64,000 nt of DNA, taken from contig JALGAS010000013.1 of assembly GCA_023078685.1 (NCBI GenBank), positions 5,001-69,000 on the forward strand. The letters run 5' to 3'. The position numbers were made by a program, and so were the translations under genes. The DNA is from Neopestalotiopsis rosae (taxonomy: Eukaryota; Ascomycota; Sordariomycetes; Amphisphaeriales; Sporocadaceae). This document shows, one piece after another, positions 47,761 to 59,095 of the stretch (the stretch's first letter is position 1; each line of letters starts with the position of its first letter). The notes below the pieces were generated by a model, which was given only the letters and a program-made list of their open reading frames with translations, did no database searches and was not told the DNA's origin.

Positions 47761-48347
47761 TGAAGCGATCGTTTGTAGAGCAGCCACTCGCTTGTAAGAC
47801 ACAGACTGTCAAACAGGATTGTAGAGCTAGAGTGGCGGTATTCTCCTCTCCCTACAGAGCATGATCTTTTATCAGGATCAAGTGGGCGACATAGTCCCAA
47901 TGAGGACTTGTGTCACACTTTGTTATGGAAAAAGGGACACTCAATCTTGGCAGGAGCTCTTTGTCTTTATTCTTCTGCCAGATTTGGGGATATCAAATGC
48001 GCGAGGCCTTTGTTCTGGTTGACGCAAGCGGTATTTTACTGTTCCAATGAAAGAAAGCTACTGGAGTAGACGCTGCTATAATTCTCTTTTGACTCGATTC
48101 CCTGCATGCTGTGATTCAGCAGTCATTCTGAGACAATTTTGCAAATTTTCAAACGATCACACCCCGGAGTTAGGCAGAGAAACACGGGCACACAATTTCA
48201 CACACAATGTATCTTTGTCATCAAATGCCATTTTATGCAACCGCGGAGAAATATGCCATACACGAACGCCTCTGCCCAGATCGCCTAGATCATTGAGGCC
48301 CATATCCTTTGTCTGGTAGACATCATGATCAACAAATTAAGAAGCAT
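47761..48347. other. intergenic region, promoter of SAM-like gene
   Basis: About 590 bases between the proposed start of the SAM-like gene and the stop of eIF3b, both on the minus strand. A pyrimidine-rich minus-strand stretch at 47810-47900 suits a leader. Nothing else is seen. Confidence 0.45.
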
Positions 48348-50570
48348 CTACGATACGATCTCCTCCGTCTCTTCCAGAACCTCCTCAATGATCTCCTCTA
48401 TGACCTCGCCCTCGCCATCTTCAAGCTTGGGTGTAGCCTCCTCCTCAGTCTCCGGAAGGCCAGCGTCAATTCTGTCGAAGCGGAGCTCATCCTCGACGCT
48501 CTCGCGCCATGCCAACCATTCAGAAAGTATGCGACGACGTTCGTCGATGACAGCCTGGTCAGCACCAGCAACACGCTCAGCATCCTCAACGTCAAAGACC
48601 TTGGAGTACTCGCGCAAGTTCTTGCGGATCTGCTTCTGTTCCTCTTTGGTCAGGAGAGTGGCTGGTCGCGGCCGCCAGGCCCATTGCTTGAACTTATCGA
48701 CCGGCTCCTCGCGCAGCACAGCACCCTTAAAGTCGTACACATGGTAGCCGTTTTCCATGGTGTGCTTCCATACGGAGGCCCATGATGCAACGTAGCGGCC
48801 GGAGGGATCCCACTGAAGGTCTGTAATACCGTAGTGGTCGGCTGTGTTCATGTGCTGTAGGTTGGCAGTCAGATCCTTCTCGTTCTCGGGCTTCTCACCC
48901 TCAAAGTCGAGGTCGTAGAAATCGAGATCGCTGCTCTGCTGGTTGGCGATCGTGGCGATAACGACGAAACGACCCTTGGGAGACCAGAAGATGGAGTTGT
49001 GGTTCTTCTTGTCCATGGTTCTGAGGTGCTTGAAGTTACCAATCGCGTTACCCTTGGCCTTCTCGGGGCAGAAGAATGACGCAGTGGTCTTGGGAGGCAC
49101 TGCCGTCTGCCCAACCGGCTCAGTGGTTGTGATGATGACGAAGCGGTCTCCCTTGGGCTCCCAGGCAAAATTGATGACTGTGTCCTTGATAGTGTCGACA
49201 ACCTCAACAGGAACGCCCTTCTCCTTGATACGGAAAATCTCGAGAGTGGTGGCTTGAGACTTCTTCGACTTGGAGTGACGGTCAACCTTGACGGCGAGAT
49301 AAGTGGCATCGGATTGCCAGTGTAGCTTGGCGTCGCTGACGCTGAAGAGGTTGAGAGATCGGACGACCTGCTTTGATGGTATGCTCATGAGACCGACCTT
49401 GGCGGGGTTGCTGCCCATCTCCGGTGTCCAGTAGCAGAAGAGCTGCTCGTACTGCTTGTTGCCCTCGCGCTGCGGTGTAGCAGGGGCCCACTCAAAGTCC
49501 ACAACGCCCTCGATCTTGATGGTCGTCTTGTCGAGCAGGTTCATGCGGGGAAGCTCGTACACCGAGATCGACTGGCCAGGAATGAGTCTGGCGACATACT
49601 TGTCATCGGCAGACCACTTGAAGACCGGCCAGGAGAACTTGGGCGGTGCCTTGACAGCTCCATCGGCAGAGGGGGCGGGAGTGTCGAGATTAGCAAAGGA
49701 TCGCAAGGGCTTGCCAGTCTCGACTTCCCAGACAATGTAGTTCTTGCCATCGTCGTCCAGAGACAGCTGGGGGTGACCCTCCTCGGGTATAGAGATGGGT
49801 CTGTTAGACCATGTGACGAGATACTTCTCGTTGGGAGAGAACGTGAGAAGGTTGACGAACGGGTGGGCGAATCTCTTTTGTCTCGACCAGGAGTCGCCAC
49901 CCCAAAGCTGAACACCTTGTTGGTGTACTGATGTCAAGTAAGTTCCGAGCGTAGACCACTGAATGAAGGACTCGGTCCAGTGTTGTCTGTCGACTACATT
50001 CTCGGGGGTGTCCTTCTCGTTGTTCCAAAAGATACCCACAGCCTCGCCGCGGTGCATGGCAAATTGATCGCGGCCACGACCGCTGGGGTCGGCGAGGAAG
50101 GATCGGAGGTGCTCCTTCTCGACAAAAGGCTCAATCTTAGGAGCGACATACTCGTCATCGATGCGGCCCTCGCGTCCGTATCGTTCAATGTCGGTCATCT
50201 TGTTTACCCTCATAGTGTGCTTCTTGTCGAGGGGAACCTGGTCGAGTTGTCGAGCGGCAGCGGCAGCCTCGGCAGGGGATGAGAACTCGACGAAGGCAAA
50301 GTTCATGGACTTTCCATCATCTCCCATGGGCATGAAGACATTCTCCTCCTTTGTCTTTCCAGCAGCGGCGAGTTTCTTGAGCAAAAACTTGACGAGCTTG
50401 GGCTTCTGCTCTTCGGTGACAGTCGGGAGACCATCGATGACGACAAAAGTATCGTAACCCTGAGTAAGTTGAACGTCGAAGCGCTCTCTCAGGTCGGAAA
50501 TATCAATCTCGCTCTCATCGTAATCATCGTCCAGATCTGCGTCGCGCAGAGTATCGAAAGAGGGCGCCAT
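48348..50570 (-). CDS. PRT1: translation initiation factor eIF3 subunit b (Prt1)
   Basis: This single-exon gene encodes 740 aa, the usual length for fungal eIF3b. An acidic N-terminus precedes an RRM at about 40-125 (TFVVIDGLP as RNP2-like, MNFAFVEF as RNP1). A beta-propeller follows at about 170-640 with repeated WD-like blades ([55 protein letters not shown]). The C-terminus holds the helical segment that binds eIF3i and eIF3g ([22 protein letters not shown]) and an acidic Glu-rich tail. eIF3b is the scaffold of eIF3, recruiting the 43S complex to mRNA in the cytoplasm. It is divergent from CCT2 over about 1 kb, and both are highly expressed housekeeping genes in fungi. Confidence 0.97.
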   Translation of the reverse strand: MAPSFDTLRDADLDDDYDESEIDISDLRERFDVQLTQGYDTFVVIDGLPTVTEEQKPKLVKFLLKKLAAAGKTKEENVFMPMGDDGKSMNFAFVEFSSPAEAAAAARQLDQVPLDKKHTMRVNKMTDIERYGREGRIDDEYVAPKIEPFVEKEHLRSFLADPSGRGRDQFAMHRGEAVGIFWNNEKDTPENVVDRQHWTESFIQWSTLGTYLTSVHQQGVQLWGGDSWSRQKRFAHPFVNLLTFSPNEKYLVTWSNRPISIPEEGHPQLSLDDDGKNYIVWEVETGKPLRSFANLDTPAPSADGAVKAPPKFSWPVFKWSADDKYVARLIPGQSISVYELPRMNLLDKTTIKIEGVVDFEWAPATPQREGNKQYEQLFCYWTPEMGSNPAKVGLMSIPSKQVVRSLNLFSVSDAKLHWQSDATYLAVKVDRHSKSKKSQATTLEIFRIKEKGVPVEVVDTIKDTVINFAWEPKGDRFVIITTTEPVGQTAVPPKTTASFFCPEKAKGNAIGNFKHLRTMDKKNHNSIFWSPKGRFVVIATIANQQSSDLDFYDLDFEGEKPENEKDLTANLQHMNTADHYGITDLQWDPSGRYVASWASVWKHTMENGYHVYDFKGAVLREEPVDKFKQWAWRPRPATLLTKEEQKQIRKNLREYSKVFDVEDAERVAGADQAVIDERRRILSEWLAWRESVEDELRFDRIDAGLPETEEEATPKLEDGEGEVIEEIIEEVLEETEEIVS

Positions 50571-51556
50571 ATTGGCGGATGGTATGTAGTTGGACTAACG
50601 GCAGTTGTCTCCTAATGTGCACGTCGAGTCAGAAATGAATAATTCGGACGTGAGATAGATCTCGAGTTGCAAAATGGGGCAGGCAAAGCTCGACCGTGAT
50701 AGGCTTTGCAGCTTTGGTGATCCAGGGCGCAACTGGGGGTTTGTTTGCCTCTCACCTCGTCGCGATCGGAACTTTGGTGGTGATAATTTTTGGCTTTGAC
50801 AATCTCTGTGGGAAGGTGGGGAATCCGTGCCCCGCGATTGCCAACCAAAAGCTTGGGCGGAATTTGCAGTCTCAGCGAGGGATTCAACCGCCGATACCAG
50901 GAAGTGCTGAGAGGTAAAGAATTTCGGACACCAGATTTAGCTAGCGACCGTCTTTGCTTACTTGTCATGACCCTGTCGAGCGTCTCTATCTCCATTATAA
51001 TGTACCGTACTCTGTGAATAGACGCAGTCCAATAACATTGCATCGAGCGTTGATTTCTTGCAGCACTGAAGTAACGAGCGACGCGAAAGAATACTGGATT
51101 TTACTTATACAGCTAGTCTGCAATTATATTGTATATCAGGTACATATGTAGAAGGCATGCTGAAAACGACGAAGACAAACATCTGCAGCAGAGTACAGAG
51201 AATACATATTCAAGCACGAACACCCCTGAATGGATACAATGATCTTTCGGGTGTCCTGATCAGTCCCCTTGGTAGGGGGGCTTGCCCCACACCTGGCAGC
51301 AGCTGAGGGGTATTCCAAGCTGCTAGGCGTGAATACTGACTCTGGCAGCTCGATAGGAGGCTGATTGGCTGTAGCGAAAAAAAAGTTCCCTGAATCTGGG
51401 ACCTTCGGAGGCTTTGACAAACAGGAGCTTGTCGTTGACGCCTAGCCCAACCTTTATCGACGGTGAACGCGGGTGTAATTACAGATCCCCTGACTCTGGA
51501 AGCAGCCACGAATCTCAACAGCTACCCTCAGCATCTCAATCACATCCTCCTTCGCC
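50571..51556. promoter_or_regulatory. divergent promoter of eIF3b and CCT2
   Basis: About 990 bases lie between the start codons of two divergent housekeeping genes. An inverted CCAAT box (GATTGGC) occurs at about 51362-51368, and C/T-rich leader sequence precedes each ATG. No other element can be assigned by eye. Confidence 0.5.
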
Positions 51557-53307
51557 ATGGTAAGTGCTCTTGCTAGAACGCAATATGCTGAGCTAGCTGC
51601 ACATCATGTTTGCTGCTCGTGGCACTCGTTCGCTAACGTTTTTAATATATCATAGTCTTCCTTCAGCCCTACGCAAATCTTCGATGAGGGCACAACCGAG
51701 GAGAAGGGCGAGAACGCTCGTCTTTCTGCCTTTGTTGGTGCGATTGCCGTCGGCGACTTGGTCAAGAGCACCCTCGGCCCCAAGGGTATGGACAAGATCC
51801 TGCAGTCTGCCTCGACCGCCGAGATCATGGTCACGAACGACGGCGCCACGATTCTGAAGGCCATTTCCCTCGACAACGCCGCCGCAAAGGTTCTTGTCAA
51901 CATTTCCAAGGTGCAGGATGACGAGGTCGGTGATGGCACGACGTCGGTTGCCGTACTGGCAGCCGAGCTGCTGCGTGAGGCAGAGAAGCTTGTGGACAAG
52001 AAGATCCACCCTCAAACTATCATCGAAGGTTACCGGATAGCAAGCCAAGCAGCATTGCAAGCTTTGGAAGAGTCGGCCGTTGACCACAGCAAGAACCCCG
52101 AAGCATTCAAGAAGGATCTCCTTGCCATCGCTCGGACAACCCTGAGTTCCAAGGTTCTGGCCCAGGACCGAGACCTGTTTGCCAAGCTTGCTGTTGATGC
52201 TGTGCTGCGTCTGAAGGGCTCTTCTGATCTCAGCCACATTCAAATTATCAAGAAGGCTGGCGGCAAGCTGAGCGACTCGTACCTGGATGAGGGTTTCATT
52301 CTTGACAAGAAGATTGGAGTGAACCAGCCCAAGCGATTGGAGAAGGCCAAAATTCTTGTTGCCAACACCTCCATGGACACGGACAAGGTCAAGATCTTTG
52401 GTGCTCGCGTCAAGGTCAGCTCGACTAGCAAGCTGGCCGACCTCGAAAAGGCAGAAAAGGAGAAGATGAAGGCCAAGGTGGAGAAGATCAAGGCGCACGG
52501 CATTAACTGTTTCATTAACAGACAGCTCATTTACAACTGGCCCGAGCAGCTGTTCACAGATGCTGGTATCATGTCCATTGAGCATGCCGACTTTGACGGC
52601 ATTGAGCGCTTGGCCCTGGTCACTGGCGGCGAGATCACGTCCACCTTCGACCACCCCGATCAGGTGAAATTGGGTCACTGTGATGTCATTGAGGAGGTTA
52701 TCATCGGCGAGGATACTCTCATCAAGTTTTCAGGTGTTGCAGCAGGTCAAGCTTGCACGATTGTTTTGCGCGGAGCGACTGATCAGCTTCTGGACGAAGC
52801 CGACCGCTCGTTACACGATGCGCTTGCTGTCCTTTCCCAGACTGTCAAGGAGCCGAAAACAACACTTGGTGGCGGTTGCGCCGAGATGCTGATGGCCAAG
52901 GCGGTCGAGGGCGCTGCTACTCGCGTAGAAGGCAAGAAGCAGATGGCCGTATCGTCCTTTGCCGTTGCACTGCGACAGCTTCCCACCATTCTGGCTGACA
53001 ATGCCGGTCTCGACTCCAGCGACCTGGTTGCGCGTCTACGCAAAGCCATCTACGACGGCATGTCAACCTATGGTCTTGATTTGATGACCCCTGGTGGTGG
53101 CATTGCAGACATGCGAGACCTGGGTGTCATTGAGGCGCACAAGCTCAAGAAGGCCGTGGTGTCATCAGCAAGTGAAGCTGCCGAGGTACGCATTCTTCCT
53201 CTAACACAGACCCAAAGATATGTGGCCGAGTGCTAACCTGTTTACAGTTACTGCTGAGAGTAGATGATATCATCCGTGCTGCCCCGAGAAGACGGGAAAG
53301 ACAATAA
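51557..53307 (+). CDS. CCT2: chaperonin CCT/TRiC subunit beta
   Basis: Three exons, 51557-51559, 51656-53185 and 53248-53307, encode 530 aa. The first coding exon is only the ATG, followed at once by a 96-bp intron (GTAAGT..TAG). The second intron is 62 bp (GTACGC..CAG), and the last exon gives the classic [17 protein letters not shown] end. Group II chaperonin motifs are present: [15 protein letters not shown] and GDGTTSV for ATP binding and hydrolysis, and the [11 protein letters not shown] region near the C-terminus. The length matches CCT beta. It is one of eight subunits of the cytosolic ring that folds actin, tubulin and WD-repeat proteins. Start and splice choices are supported by the conserved N-terminus ([21 protein letters not shown]). 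Confidence 0.97.
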
Positions 53308-53755
53308 GCGACGACATCATAAGGGACATAAGGTGATGAAAAGGGGCCGTCTGACCCATTGGGAGTATTATACCATAGACTTGTCATACCCAATAATGAG
53401 AAAGAAGAAAAAATCAAGCCTGTCCTCAACTTTGATAGTTAGCAGTAATGACTAAGTGATCATAGGTATGAACTTTACACGATGCGATTCTTCTCAATTT
53501 TTGTTTTATTTTCTACTTCCATCGCTTTCTCCCCGTTTTCTATCCTTCTTTCTTGTCGAACCTTCTTGCGGTGCTGGTCGACTTGCCGGCATATGATTAC
53601 TGTGATAGCGTCACCATGAGAAATGTTGATCAGTGTCACTGGAATCAGGCATTGCTGAGCCCAGTTCGGGCCGCTTTCATATTATCTCATCATCATATAC
53701 GTGGTTCTGGGGTATAATAGTGAACGTTCAGTCCAAATACAAAGGTTCTCTCTCA
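53308..53755. other. convergent 3' intergenic region
   Basis: About 450 bases between the stops of CCT2 and the GT90 gene. They are T-rich around 53490-53560, as expected for 3' processing signals. No gene is seen. Confidence 0.5.
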
Positions 53756-56700
53756 TCATGACTCCGCAACAAAACCTAATCCCTCTCTGTTGTCATCTAC
53801 GAGTCGACCCCATTCCAGCAGTAGCCGAAACATGTACACGCGCATGTCTTCCTTTCGGAGTGCCTTCTTGGCCCATTCGCTACCCTCCTTTGCAATGACC
53901 TCAGCATCTCTTTTGCCTGACCCGCTCATATAAGCGACAACGTTCCACAAGTCGTTCAGACGGACATCGACGGGAACAAAGTGTCGCCAAGGGTGTACTC
54001 GCTCTTCCCACCACGTCCGGAACAACGCGGCACGGTAGGGGAGCGATGCGCTCTTAAGGAATGGAATGAACCGACCACTAAAGGCGGCCCCGTCAAGGTC
54101 GACAAGGTGTCTGAATTTCCAGTGCTCTTGGAAATCAACCGATGGAGCTGGGTCTGAGTAGGCGTTTTTGTAAAAGGTCGTGTGCTCCGCGGCACAATCA
54201 CGCTCGTCGCAGCGCTGAAATTGGCCTACAAAAGACACGTTCGGTGCGATGGGTGCATCGTCGTCCGAAGCGAGCCGAAACCCTGACCCTGCAGCATTGG
54301 GAAAGTCCAAGACAGATGTGCCAAAGAGGGTATTTAGCTTTTGTGCCAAATGCACAAAGCGTGCGCGTGTGAATGTTTGCCAAGCTCCGTGGGCAGCGAA
54401 GCCATCGGAAGAAGCTCCACGCCAGTAGAGGCCATTCAACTTTTCGCTCCAAGGAATACCTTTCACATCATCGTATTGGACCTTGTCTCCAAAGTTCCAG
54501 GGGTTTGGATACAATATGTCCGCAAAGTTGTGCATGCGACTTTGGCTGAAGACGGGAAACAGCGAATGAGTTGACACCATGGCCGCCGGTGAGAGAAGGA
54601 AGCCGTGGAGATACGCCAGATCGGGTTGATGACAAAGATCGCCGGAAAGACTCCAATTCGAAACGACACCATTTGTCATGTGTGGTGCAGAGCATTCAGC
54701 ACATGCTGATTTCCTATTCCACCAACGAATCTTGTTGACCAGTGCATCAGAGGGGCACGTGGACGAGATGTACTCATAGAAGATAGGAGACTTGGACCAA
54801 TTCTCAAACCAAGGAGAATCCGTTTCCCACAGCGCTCCGACGTCGTTCTCGTCCTGAATGACTAGATAGTCTCTCTCCCAAGGCGGATGTTGAGACGAGC
54901 TAAATCCGCCAAGTTCGGGTTGTGACGCCAGACGCTTTTGCGACTGGAGGCCCTCAGATTTCAGTGCTGTAGATTGAGTGTAGGGTACGGATACTCTGCA
55001 CTCGTCATCGAGGTTGAAGGCAAGCTGCATATCGGGAAGCCACTGCGCAAATGGCTCAATCATGGTTTGCATGACTTCCATCATCCACCGGTGAGTCCCT
55101 TTGATATGGGGCGAGATCTTGACACTGCTTCCCTCTATGATGATTCCTCCGAACGAATACTTGGGATGTGCCAGCAAATGGGTGGTCCTCTGCCTGAGGA
55201 GTTGTGGAGAGATACCCCAGTAGGGTAAAAGGTCAGTATGGATTTGGGTGAAGTCATCAATAATGGGCGAATTCACGGAGACCGCGTATTCGTACCACTT
55301 GTTGAAGTTAGGTGGTGGTGGCATTCCATGTCTCCGGCTATACTCGCTCACCGCCTCATCAAGCGTTTTGCTCTTGTGCGCCCCATCAATCCATGCATCT
55401 GATTGCGACTGTGATCTTGTGATAACGTCACTGATGTGAGTGTTTTGAGAACTGCGCGAGTTGAGAAATATTGTCTGCACGAAAACAAGAACGAAGACCA
55501 GTAGGGTATACATCAAAGTCTTGCTCTTGCTGGACGGGCCATCTTTTGGTGTGCTCGAAGCCATAGATGAGGGCTTTGGTCTTTGGAATAGGGCACCTGC
55601 TCCGATGAATACAGCCAGGCCAGTCAGGAGACCCCACGAGTTTGACCATGCCTCAATAAGCAGTCCATCAAGTACTCGTTGTTCCAAATGGACCAAAACA
55701 GCAGCTGACATGGCAAACAAGGCAACAGTGGCAGAATCGACATGCCCTAACAAATAGATGCCTGCCATCAATGACAAAGACATGGTGATGCTGTCCCAAA
55801 TGAGGTCGCGAACCGGGAGAGGCGTGAGAAAAAGGTTCCATCTGTAATTGATGGGATCGAACGAGGCGCACAGGGCCATGAATGACAGCACAGCAGCCGA
55901 AGCCAGTAACGCAGCACGAAAGTTGCTGCTGGTCCTCTTGTCATCTTCTACGGTCCTCCGTGCACGTTGGACTTGAATAATGAATACGGCGTCAAAGCCC
56001 AGCATGGCAAGCTGCGCCAAAGGTATCATCCGTTCCGGCAGCGTGGGCGGACATATTACATTCGTGCGTTGTTCCGTGAGAGTGAAGGTATCTGTTGCAG
56101 CGAGACCCCAGATCAACGCAATGATGGTGTATACGCTTGCGCTCGAGAGAATACCCTCGGGCTTGGTCGATGTGTCGTATGCATTGCGTGGAAGTAATAT
56201 GACGTGTTTATCGAAAATGTTGTACGCCGATATGACAAACGGCAAGAAACTCTGTGCATGGTTAGTTCTTGTGTGTTACAGTTACCAATCGCTAAAACGA
56301 ACCTCGAGGCCATCCCACGAACAGTGAATTGTGCGAATTGTCCTCCAAAAAAGAAGTGTTCGGGATATGATGCAGATTGCCAGAAGTAGTAAAGGCGCCG
56401 GAAGCAGTAATGTCGGCCGAAGGGCTCTCAGGGTGTTGCCGACTCGCTTGAACGTTGTGGCGGGGCGTTTGCTGCTGCCAGCGTTGTCTGAATACCGTAG
56501 TGGCGGATGATTTTCAGTGGTCGTGCCAAAGATTGTCTTGGCTCCCGACGTGAGGAATAGGCCAAGGCAGAGAAGAGTCGAAATCGAGAAGTGTATAGGG
56601 TGCTCTTTGCGAAATGGGTTAGCTCAACGTTGAGGACAAGCCTTGGCGACATATGTTGCCATGCATCTTACCGAAAGCTGCGCTCTTGTAGTATCGCGAC

Positions 56701-56844
56701 GAGATGGTTGCAGCTGAGAGTCCTAGAATGCTGCACCGGGAGCGTGCCAAGGTTAATTTTGGGGTGCGGTTTATCAACGAAGCTTTCAGGTATCAGGGGT
56801 GCTTACAGGAACGCAATGGCGTCATTCTTCCGCGAATGAGCCAT
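53756..56844 (-). CDS. GT90/CAP10-type membrane glycosyltransferase
   Basis: I assembled four exons: 56844-56807, 56730-56672, 56604-56303 and 56251-53756, giving 964 aa. Introns of 76, 67 and 51 bp have GT-AG ends and branch sites GCTAAC and ACTAACC. The first two exons are only 38 and 59 bases. The N-terminal 450 residues contain about eight to ten hydrophobic segments (ISTLLCLGLFLT, LLLPAPLLLLAICII, LLVFVLVFVQTIFL and others). The C-terminal half carries the CAP10/GT90 catalytic region: GIPWSEKLNGLYWRGASSDG, then FQEHWKFRHLVDLDGAAFSGRFIPFLKS, where the Trp-Arg-Gly and the Lys-Asp-rich sugar-binding blocks lie. Relatives include the cryptococcal xylosyltransferase CXT1/CAP10. It probably adds xylose or a related sugar to glycans in the Golgi; substrate is unknown. 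Confidence 0.88.
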
Positions 56845-57859
56845 GTTCACCTGGCGCTGTACTTATGCAGCCGCGGGCCTGCTGTGAGCAGCATCTAAAG
56901 TTCAGCAGCTGAGGGACAGGAGAAATTGTTTGTGTTGCAGAATAACGCGGTTTGTTTGCGCAGCTGATTGAGCGCATTGCGATGAGCAGAAGACGCATCA
57001 ATCGTTTAGGAGAAAAGGGACATTTCGTTTGGCTAGTTCCTTCTAGTAGCAAGTAGCACGAGCGAACCACTTCTCTAAACCTGGAGCGGTTTCCAAGCTG
57101 AGCTCCTTCGTTGATTTTTTCTCGTGTCAGCACTTGAGATGTTCAAGTGCTGATCAACAGGGCAACAGGGCTGTCGGGTCGGATCCAATTGCAAGACTTG
57201 AACCTTCCCGCACAACAGCCTAAAATGAAACTTGGGTAAGGTTATCTGCTTTCCACTCGGTAGTACTCTCGAGACTTAATCATGTTCCTACTGTAATGGT
57301 TACTACCTATTTGCACAGCACGGGTTATAGTACGAAGCACACACAGCGTGCATCACGGACTCACTTCATTTGACACTGCACATTTTGGATAAGTGCAGCA
57401 TAGCTAAAAATGGACCACGCCTTGGGTGACATCTCCACCATCAGTACTAAAATCACAGGCCTGTTATGATCGAGATGTCCCATGTTTGCGAACAAAAAAA
57501 ATGGAGACAGAAAACTAACAATACAGTACATCCTTGAACCTTGGTATCAAACTGTAATATGAGGTAGGTTGGGGCCCAGCGAATCGGTGAAACTGCTGTG
57601 CGTACAGACAACATATTGCTAGGCAGATATTCCATTGAAAATTGCCAGGCGTCTGACTTTTGGCCGCTGGGTTCATCGTTTGCATGGTGTTCAGCTTCAA
57701 TTGACCAATACTTACCCGACAGCCGCAGACCTGTGTACCCTTGAACCAGCAAGATGCCTACCGAGGTACCTACTATTTATAGATCGTATGGAAGCAGCAC
57801 TCGATGAGGCTCTTTGGTGTGCGCGCTGATTAAATAAGGCGCCAATAGTTGGCCCGAAT
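56845..57859. other. intergenic region upstream of GT90 gene
   Basis: About 1 kb containing the GT90 promoter and sequence leading into the Helitron remnant. Short frames on the minus strand (57453-57752) show no features. The exact left boundary of the Helitron-derived DNA is not visible. Confidence 0.45.
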
Positions 57860-58802
57860 TTGAGCCTCAATATCCGGCATCTGCCCGACTTTCGTGTCCG
57901 TCGAGAGCTAGACTATCTGACTGTCCACAATCCCCTGTACGGTGGCATTGCTGTCAATGACGAATTCCTTGCGCTTCTGCCAATGGACGAGAATGTCATG
58001 GACCAGGTGACACGCATTGAGCAACCGGAGCAGACCATTGCCGATGGCAGTATTCAGCAGTCGACTGTTCCAGACATGGTGGCGAAAATTTCCGAGGTTG
58101 ACATTGTCCGCGGTCGTCGACAGTTGGCCGAGTTTGACAGGACAGCTCGCGTCGTTGCTGGCGCGTTCCCGTCGCTCATGCCTGACGGCAATGGAGATCC
58201 AAACCAGCTACGTGAACGACCAGTCACCATGTTAGAATGTACTCGGCACGCACTCCGGCAGGCCAATGGGCAATTTGCCAGTCATTCACGTTTTGCCTTG
58301 TACATGTTCGACCGCATACAAAGACAGCGGGTCCTAGGCATGGCCAATGTCTATGCGGGTAACGCCCGCAACGCTCCCACCACAGTGGAAGATACTCAAA
58401 ATGCCCTCTAGGGCAGGACCATGGAAGGGCGGGCGCTTCTGATCAGTTTGCCGCGGCGCCTTTGAACTGACTGGTACGCGCCCATATTGGCTCTCTCGAC
58501 GCTACCAGTTGGAAGCGTTCATCGACTTCCTGAGTTGCCCAGACCTGTTCCTCAAATTTTCTCCGGCACAGGAGTATTGGGCCGACCTGCAGAAGCACGT
58601 CGGCACCTACGATGAGTGGCGCCGGGCCACCCCGGACCGGCGACTGGAGATTGCCCGTAGAAACATCGAGAGTCGCCCATATATTACTGGGTATCACTTC
58701 CAAAAGCTCTTCACCGTTTTTAGGTCAACCGTCCTAGAACCGAAATTCCAAATAACCGACTATTGGTACCGGCTCGAATGCGCACTACCGAGGATAAGTG
58801 TA
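57860..58802 (+). mobile_element. truncated, frameshifted Helitron helicase fragment
   Basis: Two open stretches in different frames together match the N-terminal Helitron-like region of Rep/helicase proteins. The first (57860-58411) contains the hallmark FPSLMPDGNGDP and later FASHSRFALYMFDRIQRQRVL. The second begins near 58450, in a frame shifted by one base, with GAFELTGTRPYWLSRR, then the ITGYHFQKLFTVF block and DYWYRLE at the end. In intact Helitrons that block is followed by the HxH Rep region, but here the match stops at about 58785 and a stop codon follows. A shift of frame and stop codons between 58409 and 58441 break the reading. The 3' half (Rep and helicase) is missing. It is a dead remnant of a rolling-circle transposon. 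Confidence 0.8.
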
Positions 58803-59095
58803 TAGGAAAAAATATAAAGAATAAAAATATGTGAGAAAACTTTTTTAAATAAAGCAGTTTTCTCTTTCTTCCTTTCTTAATAAGATTATTAAATAATATA
58901 TTGTAAAAAGAATAAAATATATATAACTATATATATAAATTTTAATAAATCCGCGCGCAAACTTCTGCTTGGTTATTGTACTATACTTTGCCATGACTCA
59001 GAGCTGCCTTGCCCCTCATTATTCCTCCACAATCGTCATAAATCACCAGTCGATTCCTGCTCATGGTAGGTAATCAATGATATTTTGAATCGAAA
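58803..59095. other. AT-rich tract after the Helitron remnant
   Basis: From 58803 to about 58950 the sequence is extremely AT-rich with runs of A, T and ATATAT. It begins exactly where Helitron similarity is lost. From 58960 to 59095 base composition returns to normal and forms the promoter and leader of the F-box gene. No gene is present. Confidence 0.6.

Noticed and set aside
51650..52678. 342-aa minus-strand ORF opposite CCT2
   Set aside because: Antisense shadow caused by codon bias of a highly expressed gene.
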